The notes: a model not told the origin generated them from the letters alone. A stretch of 64,000 nt of DNA from Aricia agestis (GCF_905147365.1 NC_056428.1:92001-156000), one strand, 5' to 3'; shown: positions 52,321 to 64,000, counted from the first letter of the stretch. Program-made: numbers and translations.

Positions 52321-53136
52321 TATAATAAACAAATAAATAAATAAAAATCACAATCTCAGAAAAATTAGGGAATTTTTAGTTTATGGCAACTGGCAACACT
52401 GAACATCAAGCGGTACTCCGATCCGAATTTTCAGTTTATATTATTTTTCTGTGTTTATGACGATTTATATAATATTGACTGATGGTATGTGATGCCAGTA
52501 CCTTTCTTGTTTCTTGTAGTGTTATTATTGCATAGTCTCACTACGCAAACTGGCATATTGCTACGGACGTAACTTAAAATTTCGCATATTATCGACACAT
52601 GTACCTTACTCGAAGCTTGCGGCGCGACTGGCGCGGTTACGCCGCATCAGGCGTATGATTTGTTGCCGCATTATTCAAGTACTCCGACGGTATCTAGTCG
52701 TAGCGCACGCGCGAGACCAATCATTCATCTAAGGGTGAAGGAGTGCATCGAACTAATATTATTTTTAATTATGCTTTTATCATACATTTTTTTAACAAAT
52801 AAAACATTACACACACTACAACACACCTACATGAGAAATGACAGCTTTTTGAGTGACAAGCCTATACATACGAATTATACTCTTTTATTTATGGTTGAAG
52901 TCTGTTGACAACAAGTTGACAAATTGAAAATGGATTATAGTTTTTTTTATTGAATCTAAGATACTATTAGACAATGCTTACACGGCCAGTCTGAGATCAG
53001 CTTAGTCCCAGAGACAAGAGTTGAAAAAAAAAAATATGATAAAGTCAATATTTTTTACAACATATAGGTAGTAGTCCTAAATATGTTGTTGAAACTAAGG
53101 TCGAATTTCGACCATTGGGCGATCTCTAGTATATAT
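52321..53136. other. AT-rich intron sequence with a GC-richer patch
   Basis: A patch at 52615-52700 is richer in GC, but no frame in it is recognised. The 52660-52908 frame has a hydrophobic stretch without family likeness. Confidence 0.4.
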
Positions 53137-53465
53137 TATATTATAATATTATGAATGCGAAAGTATCTCTGTCTGTCTGTCTCGCTCGCTTTCACGCCAA
53201 AACTACTGAACCGATTGTAATGAAATTTTGTACACAGATAGTCTAAAGCCTGAGAAAGGACATAGGCTACTTTTTTTACTGGAAAAAGGGGTTGTAAGGG
53301 GGTGAAAATGCGTAAATTTGTTCAAATTAAGTTAGTTCCAAAACTCTTAACAGATGGCGCCAAGAGTCGCCTAGATCGTCCCCCGACACACCTTGACAAC
53401 AATTATGGACTAAAATATCACTTTACACTTAGGAATTATTTAAACTTAAAGTCAGTAAAATATAT
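53137..53465 (+). mobile_element. Half Helitron joined to half foldback MITE
   Basis: 53137-53377 is the 5' half of a Lep1-type Helitron (GAATGCGAAAGTATCTCTGT onward) and stops in mid-element. 53380-53465 is one arm of the MITE seen whole at 29600-29879. The junction TCCCCCGACACACC implies recombination or insertion followed by deletion. Confidence 0.6.
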
Positions 53466-55177
53466 TATTTCATTACTTTTTAAAGTTGTTTGGCGGGGGT
53501 TTTTTAAATTTCTTAATTTAATTTTATTTCATGCTTTTTAAACTTGTGTTGGTTATAGTGCAGAATAATTCCTATCAACAGGATCATAATTATTATATCC
53601 CAATGAATACCATCTACGAATGTCCTTTTGGATGAGACCGTCAATATGAGTCCAAACATGAAACCTCCATTTTGGGTTCATATGGAGCTCGGCTCCTATA
53701 GAATCCAGGTGATGCTGCAGCAGCAGCATGCAAAAACTTATTGGTTTTTCATTTGAATTGCGACAACTAGTAAGACGTACTTACTAGTTGTCGCAATTCA
53801 AATGAGCCCAAACACGAAACCGTTGCTGTAAGTTAGTGAGGAGTTGGGTATCCTATTGATTACCAGGTGATGCTGCAGCACCAGGTCAACTTTCCATTAA
53901 TGTGTAAATATTCATAAATGTCACGAACTAGAATGCAATAAAGTTGCAGCGATTAACGACCAAACGACCAAACGACTGCAAGTTGCTAATCGGCCCTTTA
54001 CGAACCAGATGAAACGCGATTTTTCAGCACGGAGCAGGCTGATGATGATGAACTATAGCTAAGAACACTCTCAATGAAGTCAGCTTTCAAACAAAAAAAA
54101 ACTAGATCGAAATTGGTCCACCCGTTTGGATGCTACGATGCCACAGACAGACAGACAGACAGACCGACACGTCAAACTTATAACACCCCTCTTTTTTGTC
54201 GGGGGTTAAAAACGAAACGAACACGACTATTAAACTTGATTTTTTGGCTTTTTTTGCTCTTAATTAATAACGGCAACAGGTAGGCACTTGGAATTTTCAC
54301 CAAGGCCTTCATTGTATGTGTACTTTAATAATTAATAATAATATTAAAATTAAATAAAAAATTTAGGAGGGCTCCCATACAAAAATCACAATTAGCCTAT
54401 TTTTGCTATGTAGCGATACGGAACTCTTCGTGCGCGAGTCCGACTCGCACTTGGCCGATTATTTATTTGTATTTTTTTAACCGACTTCCATAAAGGTGGA
54501 GGTTATATGTTCGTCTGTTTTAAATATATTTTTTTTGTATGTTCAACGATCACTTGGCCGTTTGTGGACCGATTTTCGTGATTTTTTCGCTATTATATCC
54601 GGTTTAATCCGAATTTGGTACCATGTTCATAAAAAAGGTGACTTCATGATGGGATCCATAAGTAATTGGGGGAATTCCTCGCTATTTATACTAAAACCGC
54701 ATATTTATCTGGATGATATTGTGATTTCGATTCATAATCTGAAGTAAGTAAGTATTTCAAATGGAAACTTATAGTGATTTTGGATAAATAAAGTATTCCA
54801 AGTAAATCTTACAAAAAGTAAGATTTTGCGTTAAGATACCATACCATGGTTCGAAGGTGGTGAACAGAACTCCAACCTCCTTGAAGATACATGTTTTCTT
54901 GCACCGCCTCTGAAATCACTGGAAAAGTAACTAGTATTCCATAAGTGGTAGTGGATAATTTCCCCGCTGTAAATGCAAACGATACGTCGGATTATGTACG
55001 TCCTGCGATACGGTCAAACCCGTGCAAGCGGCGCCGACGCATGCACACTTCAGTATCTACTATCTACCTAGTACCTGCCAAATGTGCGTGCTAGAGAGAT
55101 TTTTCGTACATCTTTCCACGATGCTCAAAATAAAAACTTCTGTTTAACTATTAAAAATGCGACAAAACGGACTTGCG
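53466..55177. other. Intron repeats, no gene
   Basis: A ~165-bp unit is repeated (GAGTCCAAACATGAAACC and CCAGGTGATGCTGCAGCA recur) with a 55-bp palindrome at 53749-53803 between copies. (GACA)n occurs near 54144. A dispersed lepidopteran repeat (CGAGTCCGACTCGCACTTGG, 54437) and ACCGACTTCCATAAAGGTGG (54481) follow. Confidence 0.5.
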
Positions 55178-56477
55178 GGCGTACCTGGATGACCGAGCTT
55201 TGCTCGGTATAGCAAACACTCTTCGTGATACGTGTTACTTAACAACGCCATCTGCTGGAATAGTTTTAGCTGTTGTTGTGTCGTTAAAGCAATTAGTTGC
55301 TCACAAAATAGTACTATTATTCGCCAATAAATGTCAGAAAGAGTCATATTTTTCAGTTTATCGATTATCGATAAAACACGAATAAAATGACATTTTCTTA
55401 AAACCGGCCAAGTGCGAGTTGGACTCGCCCATGAAGGGTTAGCAGCAATAAAGTTTATTTTTATGAAATTAAAAGGTTTTTGATTTAATTTTATATCTCA
55501 GTTGATTTAATGAAAGTTAATTTAAGGTTTACCATTTATGACGTATAAAAAAAAACTACTCGCTAGATCTCGTTCAAACCAATTTTCGTTGGTAGTTTTT
55601 ATAGTAATGTACATCTCATATTTTTTTTAGACTTATTCGCCTCTACTTTAAAAGTAAGAGGGGGGGGGGGGACACACATACACATTTTACCACTTTGGAA
55701 GAGTCTCTCTCGCAAAATATTCAGGTTAGAAAAAAATGATATGAAAAACCTCAATATGATTTTTAAAACCATAGACTTAATATATACTGTCGTATAGACC
55801 ACCTGACAACCCGAAAATGGTCACGCATTTTCGATCTGTCAATGTGTGCGTGTGCTAGTGATGTATATTTTACTATAGATAGTATAGTATTTTGCTATCG
55901 ATAGTTTAGTCCGTTCGAGTTATTTTACCTGAGTTTCTATAAGAAATAAATAATATGCAACTTTGACAGATTTGTATTTCAAATTAGGTATCATAAAGAA
56001 AAGTGGCTATGACATACGGACGGACAGACAGACAGACATGACGAATCTAAAAATGACTCCTAGCTAGATTGATTTATCTCCCCCGAAACGCCCTATATAC
56101 TAAATTTCATGAAAATCGTTGGAGCCGATTCTGAAGAATTGCTCGTTTAAGCTTAGAACAAACCTACGCGTCAGTGACGGGACGCGGTACGCGATACGGG
56201 AGCGTCTGCAAATTGAATTGCGAAATTGGGCGTGCACACCTGCGTGACTACGGCGCGAACCTTCAAACTTCATTTGTTAATAAACAGTCACTGAAGACGC
56301 GCAACTTTATCTGATGTATGCTAACTGTTGTGGTAATGATATCCTCATACTTAATATCAGAGTCCGATGCGTCGGACGGACGGACATGAGGGTTGCGACT
56401 TGCGAGGTGGTAAGCTTGCTTTTGATTTGGAAGGTGTAGAGGAATAAAACACGTCCACAATGGTCAAGTTGAATTAA
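55178..56477. repeat. Dispersed repeats of WARS2 intron 3
   Basis: A second copy of the GACCGAGCTTTGCTCGGT repeat (55178-55400), the AAGTGCGAGTTGGACTCGCC repeat (55403-55650, with a G/C run at 55660), and a tail copy at 56050-56150. No coding. Confidence 0.5.
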
Positions 56478-56896
56478 TTTAGGCGCCTACCACACGTGCA
56501 TGCTTGACTACAGATTTGCTTGCGCATGCCGGCTTGAACATTGTGCGTGTAGTTGGTAAAACTGTAGTACGCGCAAGCCCCAAAGTTTGCATTGATGGTT
56601 TTTAAACTTGCTTGAAATTCAGGCATGCCTTCGTTTAGAATCTTGTCTGCGCGTGTGGTTGGAAGTTCAGTGTTCAAGCCGCTCTTTGTCAGTCAAAATA
56701 TGGTGTTAAAATTCGCGCACGCTGCTATAATATGTTATATGACAGATTTACGTACATAATAAACGTCAACGTTGTAACTGAATTCTTTGAATTATAAAAG
56801 TCTCTGCTCGTTCTGTGGACGATCAAATCGAAAGATTATTCTGACAGAAATAAAAAAAATACGCATAAGTATGAAAAAAAATGTTTTATTTATGCA

Positions 56897-57519
56897 CTAG
56901 CTGTTGCCCGCGACTTCGTCCGCGTGGACTTAAGTTTATAGCGCGCGATGTCAACAAAATTGGTGTCAAAAGCTTTTATAAAAAAACCCTGGTACCCCTT
57001 AAATCAAAATAGCTGTGCAGTGTGCACATAATATTTCATTTTTTTAAATTAAACTTTATATATTATGCCAAATTTTAAAGCTTATTTAGCCCCCCAATTA
57101 CACAACTTTAACCATAAACTATTTATCATTGATAGGTTTAAGGTTACGTCACTGTATATAATATAAAGTACTGACTTATTAAATAACGTAAAAAAGAAAT
57201 AACAATCGAAAAAAATAGATCCTCGAATGTATGATGATACCACCTCTTATAGAAAGATGTTGGGCAAGCGTTAGCGCGATGTAAGGGACGCACGGCGCCA
57301 TCTAGTATGAATTTTTGAAACTAACTTGATTTGAACAAATTTTCGTATTTTCGCCCCCTTACAACCCTTTTTTCCAGTAAAAAAAGTAGCCTATGTCCTT
57401 TCTCAGGCTTTAGACTATCTGTATACAAAATTTCATTACAATCGGTTCGGTAGTCTTGGCGTGAAAGCGAGACAGACAGACAGACAGAGCTACTTTCGCA
57501 TTTATAATATTAGTATAGA
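56897..57519 (-). mobile_element. Lep1-type Helitron, full length (623 bp)
   Basis: Minus strand. 3' end CTAG with hairpin at 56897, 5' end TCTATACTAATATTATAAAT at 57519. Internal sequence collinear with 24653-25357. Non-coding. Confidence 0.8.
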
Positions 57520-58913
57520 TTATAAATTTTGTCACTAGCAAACACTGGAAAAATTAAAGCAGAAGAAATAGTTCTTCATTAAGAAACATTTTTATAGCCG
57601 ACGATCTCGGCAAGAATGTGGCTTGTGCATGCATGTGGTAGATAAGTCAGTCTTAAGTATAGTTTACACAGAGCCAATAATCTCGGCGCCAGTCCTGCAG
57701 AAGCCACTACTGGCCTGGCCCCTTTTGTTTATGGCGGCACTCGACTTATGGCGGCACTCGACATAGGCGAACGCGTTGGCCAACGCGTTGGCAGACGCGT
57801 TGGCCCAATGTGTAGAACGGGCGTTCGTGCGTTTGCCGTAGGTATTTAGACGTTGGCCGACGCGTTTGCTTGCCGCGCGGTGTCGGAAAGATCAAAGGAC
57901 ATTTGTCGCAAGCTTTGCGCTCCATCCACACATAGGCCGCGCGATCAGTTCGCCCGTAGTTATAGTTATGATAATTATAATAATATGTAATAATTTTTAT
58001 ATGTAATAATTTAATAAATAATAAGTAGGTAATAAAATAATTACTAATATTATCTCTAAATAGTATAAAACAAAGTCGCTTTCCGCTGTCTGTATGTATG
58101 TGTGTGTGTATGTATGCTTAGATCTTTAAAACTACTCAACGGATTTTGATGCGGTTTTTTTTAATAGATTGAGTGTTTTAAGAGGAAGGTTTATATGTAT
58201 AACATATGCATAATATGGTAGAGAAACACTGATAATTTTAGAGGTTTCTAATGTTATGTCGTAAATAAATTCATTTTTTTGCGTTTATATTGCAAACGCT
58301 AGCTAAACCCTACGAGATAGATCAAAATTATGTACTACAGTATTGTACACCTTAATAAGGTAAACAAAAAAGTCCGCGATGGTATATGTCTATTTCTTAG
58401 GGATAACTCACAATAGCCATTTTTGTTCTTTACTTTTTACGAAAAATAATGGCTTATTTACGAAGCGATTTTAACAATTTACAACATTAACCCTTATCCA
58501 AATAAACATGTTTGGAAGCTAAGACATTAAATGTAGATTATAATTGTCTTTTACACTATACAATTTCGATCAATACTTTAGAAGTTTTCAAACGTATAAA
58601 CTTACGCGGAATCAAAAAATATGTCGCGCGGCGGCGGCCGAGGGACATAGCGGTTACGGCGGAACCGGCCGGGGGCTCTCATAAGCTTCGGGCTTATGTT
58701 ATTGTAGTAGATAGTGTATTTCGTCATTGTGTGGTTGTGCAGACGGTAACGCAGAGGAGCAACCACAGCGCTTTCTTTCAGATATTCATTGTTTCTGGTT
58801 CTTTGGTTTCTGAATTGTCGATAAAAATATATTAGACTTGGTTAGAAAAACGGACTTTTGTTTTTGCTTTGCGATTGGGTTATTTGTTGCTTTGTGGGTA
58901 TTACTATACGATC

Positions 58914-59155
58914 ATGCCTGGAAGACGTCGTCGTTCGAACATAGGTCGTAGTACAGTGAATGCCAAAAGAGCACGTTCAGCAAGAGATGAAGAATCGTCA
59001 ACGGAACGTGAGACTCGCCTCAGCCAGAATAGTGATAGAAATCGGATACAGAGAGAAAGAGAATCGTCTGTAGAGCGTGAGGCTCGCCTCAGTCGGAAAA
59101 ATGATAGAATTCGGATACAGAGAGAAAGAGAATCGTCTGTAGAGCGATTCCCCGA
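58914..59155 (+). pseudogene. N-terminus of Helitron Rep/helicase
   Basis: Begins MPGRRRRSNIGRSTVNAKRA, the usual basic start of lepidopteran Helitron Rep/Hel proteins, then two copies of a repeated SSVEREARLSRKNDRIRIQR-like unit, and leaves frame at the deletion point near 59143. Confidence 0.8.
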
Positions 59156-59407
59156 ATTCCACTGATACCATCGGATTTACCGTTCCAATTTAAACGCCTA
59201 CAATATCCGGTAAAAATATATTTTGCAATGACCATTAATAAATCGCAGGGTCAAACTTTCAACGTTGCAGGCCTAGATTTGAGCGTTGAGTGTTTTTCAC
59301 ATGGCCAATTATACGTCGCTCTTTCAAGAGTAACCTCTAAAGAAAACATGTTTGTATTTTCTAATGACAACGAAGCCGTAAACGTTGTATATAAAGACAT
59401 TCTGTAG
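59143..59407 (+). pseudogene. C-terminus of Helitron helicase
   Basis: About 87 codons in a different frame from the N-terminal piece: LPFQFKRLQYPVKIYF, then AMTINKSQGQTF and SHGQLYVALSRVTSKENMFV, which are the last Pif1-type helicase motifs (V and VI), ending in TAG at 59405-59407. Confidence 0.85.
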
Positions 59408-59458
59408 TGTATTAAGGTTTCAGCATTACACCCGTGCGAAGCCGGGGCGGGTCGCTAG

Positions 59459-61002
59459 TTATAATATAAAATATTATGTAAAAGTGAGTTTATTTCTTTG
59501 TTTGTTACGTTTTCTCGCCTTTTATTTATTTATTTCGAGAATACCCTTTAAAAACTTTTTCTTGTCCACATTTACAAAGTAATTATAAGCTGTGAATAAA
59601 TATACAGCTGCAGCTGTTAGCGACTCAACATCCATTTCGAATCCGTCCGCACATTGGCGCGATCTAAAGCATACTGAACGACTTCCTATGTGTAGATTAC
59701 TCACAAACGCCGTTGCAAGCTCACTGGCGCACTGGCGACCAACGTATCGGCCAACGCGTTCGCCTATATGGGGAGGCGGCTTTAGACAAAGTCATCGCAT
59801 TCACGGATTTTTCTTCGGGTGTCCACACGTTTGCAGTTAAAAAAATAATGAGTTAACGGCGAAGTCTGTTGAAAAAGAAATGTTTTAAGAAACATCTGCG
59901 AACTATTAACAGAAGAGTCGATTGAAATATTAGAAAAAGAAAACTAAACTTTTTTTTTTTAATATTCATTCCGGCACGAAGTTGTTCTAGTGCCGAAACG
60001 CGCATTTGTTTATTTTTGTATGAATCACAACGCTTAATTCCACAAGCATTCGAGCTCCCTATAAAGTTGTATAATTTTTAAAGGTATCCTCTTCGTTGAA
60101 TTTTCTCGGCATTTTGTCCTAGAAATTCCAAACACATGTATACCGTACAGACGTTCGCCAGTGACTGGCGAGATGCGTCTACACATGTCCGCAACGCTGG
60201 CTCGGGGGTCGAGGGGTATGCGGGTGTTAGATTTGAAAGAAAGTATAAATATAAAAACATACTTAAAGTAAATTTTAATCAAAGTATTAAAGCAGATTTT
60301 ACGTAGTAATAGTATTATTCAATAATTTATTAAATTTATTCAAAGGGCTTGAAAATAACAGAAAGTTATATAAATCCATTTAAGCATTTATTTAGCAAGG
60401 TTCATAATATTGAAACAACGTAAGTACTTCTTATTAACCATTTATAGCTTGGTATACATCCACTAGTTTACTTAAACAGTTAAATCACTATATTATATCA
60501 CATTATGACTTTACACAAACATTATGGCAGTAGAAAGTAATACTTATCTTTAACACGTCAAATAGAGATGCTTCTTCAATCATAGCCCGAGCAAAAATGT
60601 GTCGGAACACGTAAAGAACAGTCTTTTATAACGTGTCCCCACTCTTCGACCCGCCCACTGGTATAGTTTAAATACAAAATAGTACTAGTTTCATTATTAG
60701 CATAGATTCTAAACTATTTACATATTTTTAAAACCATCATAAAATCATAATATTTATGTAATATGTATTAGTTAAAAATGTAATACTATAACACAGGCGG
60801 GAGGTCACTGGCTAGAAAAATAGACGGGCGCTCTATTCTCGCCAGTACTGGCAGCCAGCGTTGGCCTGGCTTGAAAAACTTTTCACACGCGGCATATACC
60901 AAGCCAATACTGGCTGCCAGTCTTATTGGCAGCCAGTATTGGCTGTGTATAAACTATACTTTACATCTTTTCATGCGAGAAGCATGCGCTAGCAAAACTG
61001 TG
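59459..61002. other. Intron sequence between nested repeats
   Basis: No coding recognised. 60820-60960 is a GC-richer patch of GCCAGT/ACTGGC words, part of the second inverted pair. The rest is AT-rich. Confidence 0.45.
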
Positions 61003-61524
61003 TTCAAGCATGCACATGTGGTAGGCGCCTTAATATCATGACACAATCTATCAAAACGTAAACAAATCAAAAAATCATAAACTAAAGAGTTGTACAAAAT
61101 AATATAAAAAAGGTTTTAAAAAAGAAGAAGAAGAAGGAATGTACACTTCAAAACACGCGTCAGACAACTTGACGCGCACGTTCCGCTTGCCGACGCGAAA
61201 ATCCCGCGTTGCGGTCGCGTACTGTGTGCACAGCGTCATAAGTCATAAAATTACATGGGCAGCGTCCGCCGCGCGGTGGACGCTTCCGCTTCGCAGTCGC
61301 GCTGGTCGCGTAGGTTTGGCCTCAGCTTTAAGGATATAAGATACATATAAAGTGGGTCAGAAACGCCCAATGATCTTTCAATAACAAAAGGGGCTTCAGA
61401 GAAGTCTTCAAAGAACCCCTCAAAGGCCCCTCACTTCTGAAGAAGAATTTGAATGAATGTTGTGTCACACATTAAGATTTATTCAAGTAATGTGGCTAAA
61501 ACAATTAGTTGTTTCTCGTACTAG

Positions 61525-61669
61525 GCGGCGGATATCCTGCTGTACCGTGGCACGCACGTTCCTGCGGGTGCAGACCAGCTGCAGCACCTGCAGGTGGCAT
61601 CGCAGCTGGTGCGCACGTTTCACCACCGATACGGACAGCTCTTCCCAACGCCGAGGCCCATCCTACCTG
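61525..61669 (+). CDS. WARS2: Mitochondrial tryptophan-tRNA ligase, exon 4
   Basis: 145 bases, acceptor CTCGTACTAG, donor G|GTAAAC, entering in phase 0 and leaving in phase 1. It encodes AADILLYRGTHVPAGADQLQ, the TrpRS segment that follows the exon 3 end (YPVLQ|AADILLY is continuous in the family), then HLQVASQLVRTFHHRYGQLF. Intron 3 therefore runs 40344-61524. KMSKS and the C-terminal domain are outside the window to the right. No further exon was recognised in 61670-64000. Confidence 0.9.
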
Positions 61670-61902
61670 GTAAACATTCATTTGGTTATATTATTCAAAG
61701 TTTCAATAAAATTTCAATTTATTGAAACTTTATAATAATTACAGGATAATTATTATAAAGTTATACCAAGTTTCATCTCGCAATTTTTAGCAAAATTTTA
61801 TTTTCTGTTTTGTTATTTTTTGTTCTTATATTACTTATAAGGATGGTGGTCTTCATGACTGATGGCCTCATATAACTGTTCCCCTTGAATAGTTTACTAC
61901 AA

Positions 61903-62630
61903 TCTATACTAATATTATAAAGCGGAAGAGTTTGTTAGTTTGTTTGTTTGTTTGAACGCGCTAATCTCAGGAACTACTGGTCCGATTTGAAAAATTCTTT
62001 CAGTGTTAGATAGCCCATTTATCGAGGAAGACTATAGGCTATATTTTATCACGCTAAGACTAATAGGAGCGAAGAAATAGAGGAAAGTGTGGAAAAAACG
62101 GGGAGAGATTATTTGAAAGGACTTATTTGAACGCGCTAATCTCAGGAACTACTGGTCCGATTTAAAAAATTCTTCCAATGTTAGATAGCCCATTTATCGA
62201 GGAAGATTATAGGTTATGTATAGATTATATTTTATCACAGTAATAAAATACACTTTTCATGCACTTTTTCCACTTTTATTAATAACAATTATGTTTTACA
62301 CGACCGGTTTCGATAAAATACCGGTCGTGTAAAACATAATTGTTATTAATAAAAGTGGAAAAAGTGCATGAAAAGTGTATATTATTTCTGTGAAACATGA
62401 ATTTCCACCAAGAAGTTACGGTACATTCAATATCATATATATTTTATCACGCTAAGTCTAATAGGAGCGAAGAAATAGAGGAAAGTATGGAAAAAACAAG
62501 GAAATTATTTGAAAGGGCTTATTTGAACGCGCTAATCTCAGGAACTACTGGTCCGATTTGAAAAATTCTTTCAGTGTTAGGTAGCCCATTTATCGAGAAA
62601 GGCCATAGGCTATATTTTATCACGCTAATG
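61903..62630 (+). mobile_element. Helitron-like element, second subfamily, with duplications
   Basis: Begins TCTATACTAATATTATAAAG preceded by A. A segment with GAACGCGCTAATCTCAGGAA occurs three times (about 61955, 62129, 62526). A 134-bp palindrome (62247-62380) is inserted in the middle. No 3' CTAG end was found. Confidence 0.6.
62247..62380. mobile_element. Near-perfect palindromic insert
   Basis: Arms of about 60 bases (ACACTTTTCATGCACTTTTT and on; ACACGACCGGT at the centre, mirrored). A half copy is near 19515-19600. Confidence 0.75.
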
Positions 62631-62748
62631 GTGCCTTCTCACGGCGCGTATTATCGCAAGCCGCACCGCGCCGTGTGAAGGGATGGCGCGGCGCGGCTCG
62701 TGCAGGCGCGTCCCGATCCGATTAAAATCGGTAACTTCAAAGGCGTAT

Positions 62749-62807
62749 GAATATATATATATATATATATATATATACTTATATATTTTTTTTTTTTTTT
62801 TTTTTTT
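62749..62807. repeat. (AT)n microsatellite and T-run
   Basis: About 13 TA units followed, after a short gap, by a T-run of about 21. A GC-rich patch (62630-62720) with GGCGCG words lies just before. Confidence 0.8.
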
Positions 62808-63938
62808 AGTATTTGTTGGTATAGCTGCAACAGATATACACAATCTGTGAAAATTTCAGAAGTCTTAGAGCATTTCCCAAAAAAAGTGTACTTTCTATCT
62901 AAATCTTTGTCCCACATTTTAAAATATGTTTTTCTATACATAAAATAGACCATTACCCGTTTCTATTAAATTGTATACGTAGTAAGCTAAATAAATTCAG
63001 TAAAAAACATTTACAAATTAGAATTATATTAATAAATTATTAACTACAAAAATATTTTGAAAATCAGTCTAATCTAGTCGTATGAAAAGTGAAGTGTACC
63101 AATTTCATACCTTCCCAAACAATTGATTGTATTTGTAAGGCCTTGCGGAAATTTTTGAAACAACTTATGTATTTATTTAGGGCTGCAAGACCATTAATCA
63201 TTTAAAAAGAATATTTGGTCGTATTAGAACAAATTTATTTAATAAATAATGTTTTTGTTGTATCGCGGAAAAATTCCTCTTTGAAATTCCTTTTTTGTGA
63301 CCACATTTTTTAAAATTTTGGAGTCTATTTTGGTATAAATATGTTTTAGTATAGTGGCAAAATTGTTAAGCTCGATATCCATCTTATTTTCGTTTTGATA
63401 TTTCTTTTACGTTCCACGTGCGCGAACAAAAGGTTGTCTATTAGCGTATTGGTCCAGAAAATTTCCAGTCTTTGTTACCCAAGAAACGCAGGTAAGCTTT
63501 AATATTATTATTATTTCGCCTTAAGATCCATTAAAGCTCCCAATTTTGATTTCGTAAGTCAAATCATAAACGAGTATTAGTTTAAGTTGTACGCGTATAC
63601 AAGTTGAAAAGTTTATTTAACTTTATTCGTTACTTCCTTTTTTGTTACTTTTGAGTGGTAACGTATATAAGGAAAAGAAGGTAACAAAATAGGAAATTGT
63701 AAGGCAGAGTGTTGACTATGTGATTTTTATTATAATAATTATGAAAATTACATGAGTCGTAGCCAAGCTTTTAAAGATTATATTATTTGCTCATCTTGTT
63801 TTGGCATATAATTAGCAACATTGATATTTTTGGATATTATGTAATAAGATTAGACAAACAATATTTTGTTTCAGATACTGATTTATTAACCAAAGGATCG
63901 TAAAGAAACAGAGAAATGATACTCTTAAATATAACAGA
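62808..63938. other. AT-rich intron sequence, nothing recognised
   Basis: No open frame of note, no inverted repeats of length, presumably still inside WARS2. Confidence 0.5.
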
Positions 63939-64000
63939 CTAGCTGTTGCCTGCGACTTCGTCCGCGTGGACTTCAGTTTATAAAGCGCGATGTCAACAAA
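63939..64000 (-). mobile_element. Helitron 3' end running off the window
   Basis: CTAG followed by CTGTTGCCTGCGACTTCGTC, the Lep1-type 3' terminus in minus orientation, cut by the window edge. Confidence 0.7.

Larger units (their letters stand above)
58053..59458 (+). mobile_element. Helitron deletion derivative retaining both ends of Rep/Hel gene
   Basis: 1406 bp between A (58052) and T (59459). 5' end TCTCTAAATAGTATAAAACA and 3' end GCGAAGCCGGGGCGGGTCGC then TAG, that is CTAG. This end pair differs from the Lep1 type and belongs to a coding Helitron family. Coding from both ends of the transposase remains, with the whole centre removed. Confidence 0.85.
56478..61032. mobile_element. Nested inverted-repeat complex
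   Basis: Three inverted pairs lie one inside another: TAGGCGCCTACCACACGTGC at about 56480 with GCACATGTGGTAGGCGCC at about 61010; GTATAGTTTACACAGAGCCA at about 57657 with TTGGCTGTGTATAAACTATA at about 60935; and ATAGGCGAACGCGTTGGCC at 57762 with GGCCAACGCGTTCGCCTAT at 59750. A Helitron (58053-59458) is the innermost insert, and another (56897-57519) sits in the left outer interval. It is best read as successive insertions of foldback elements into each other. Confidence 0.55.

Noticed and set aside
62625..62953. Frames with poly-Lys and Tyr-Ile runs
   Set aside because: They are translations of the (AT)n microsatellite and T-run.

Overview
The window reads as one end of a lepidopteran (moth or butterfly) chromosome. 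The evidence is a (CCTAA)n/(TTAGG)n telomeric repeat interleaved with R1-clade telomere-targeted LINEs (SART/TRAS type), a subtelomeric satellite beside it, many Helitrons of the lepidopteran Lep1 type, and three intron-containing or intron-split nuclear genes. The + strand carries the C-rich telomere strand, so the left side is distal (chromosome end) and the right side proximal. The species cannot be fixed from the sequence.

Layout. 1-129: poly(A) 3' tail of a TRAS-oriented element. 130-10817: five short telomeric-repeat blocks separating four SART-oriented elements, all on the minus strand and head to tail. I call them D (192-3045, 5' UTR plus ORF1 only, cut at its 3' side), A (3061-3809, 3' UTR only), B (3829-10118, full length, both ORFs open) and C (10168-10791, end of ORF1 joined to a 3' UTR with no ORF2). 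10842-12529 and 18428-18609: a ~482-bp satellite split by a young CsRn1-clade Ty3/Gypsy element (12530-18427, 774-bp LTRs, one observed LTR difference). 18610-22440: Helitron remnants, foldbacks and a 1.37-kb TIR element. 22515-28074: a three-exon gene for a zeste/Myb-SANT-like DNA-binding protein whose second intron is packed with Helitrons, a SINE and LINE scraps. 29105-30877: jockey-like LINE fragments. 31047-32245 (minus): a two-exon, very GC-rich RTN4IP1-like zinc-independent oxidoreductase gene. 32874-39541: Helitron with a P-like foldback inside it, several foldback MITEs, a LINE RNase H remnant and a piggyBac deletion derivative.

39666-61669: four exons of mitochondrial tryptophanyl-tRNA synthetase (WARS2), + strand. 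Intron 3 is about 21.2 kb and holds a BEL/Pao element with a baculovirus-F-like env remnant (41149-49703), itself carrying a mariner (48076-49367), several Helitrons, a tRNA-like SINE, and a nested set of inverted repeats around a Helitron that keeps both ends of its Rep/helicase gene. The remaining WARS2 exons, including the KMSKS region, lie beyond the right edge. 61903-64000: further Helitron pieces, palindromes and AT-rich sequence with no gene recognised.

The most interesting material is the telomere: an apparently intact telomere-specific LINE next to ORF1-only relatives, shared 3' UTR stem-loops that change sequence but keep pairing, and element-telomere junctions with microhomology. 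I saw no prokaryote-like defence system, biosynthetic cluster or CRISPR array. All calls come from reading the sequence; no database search was run.
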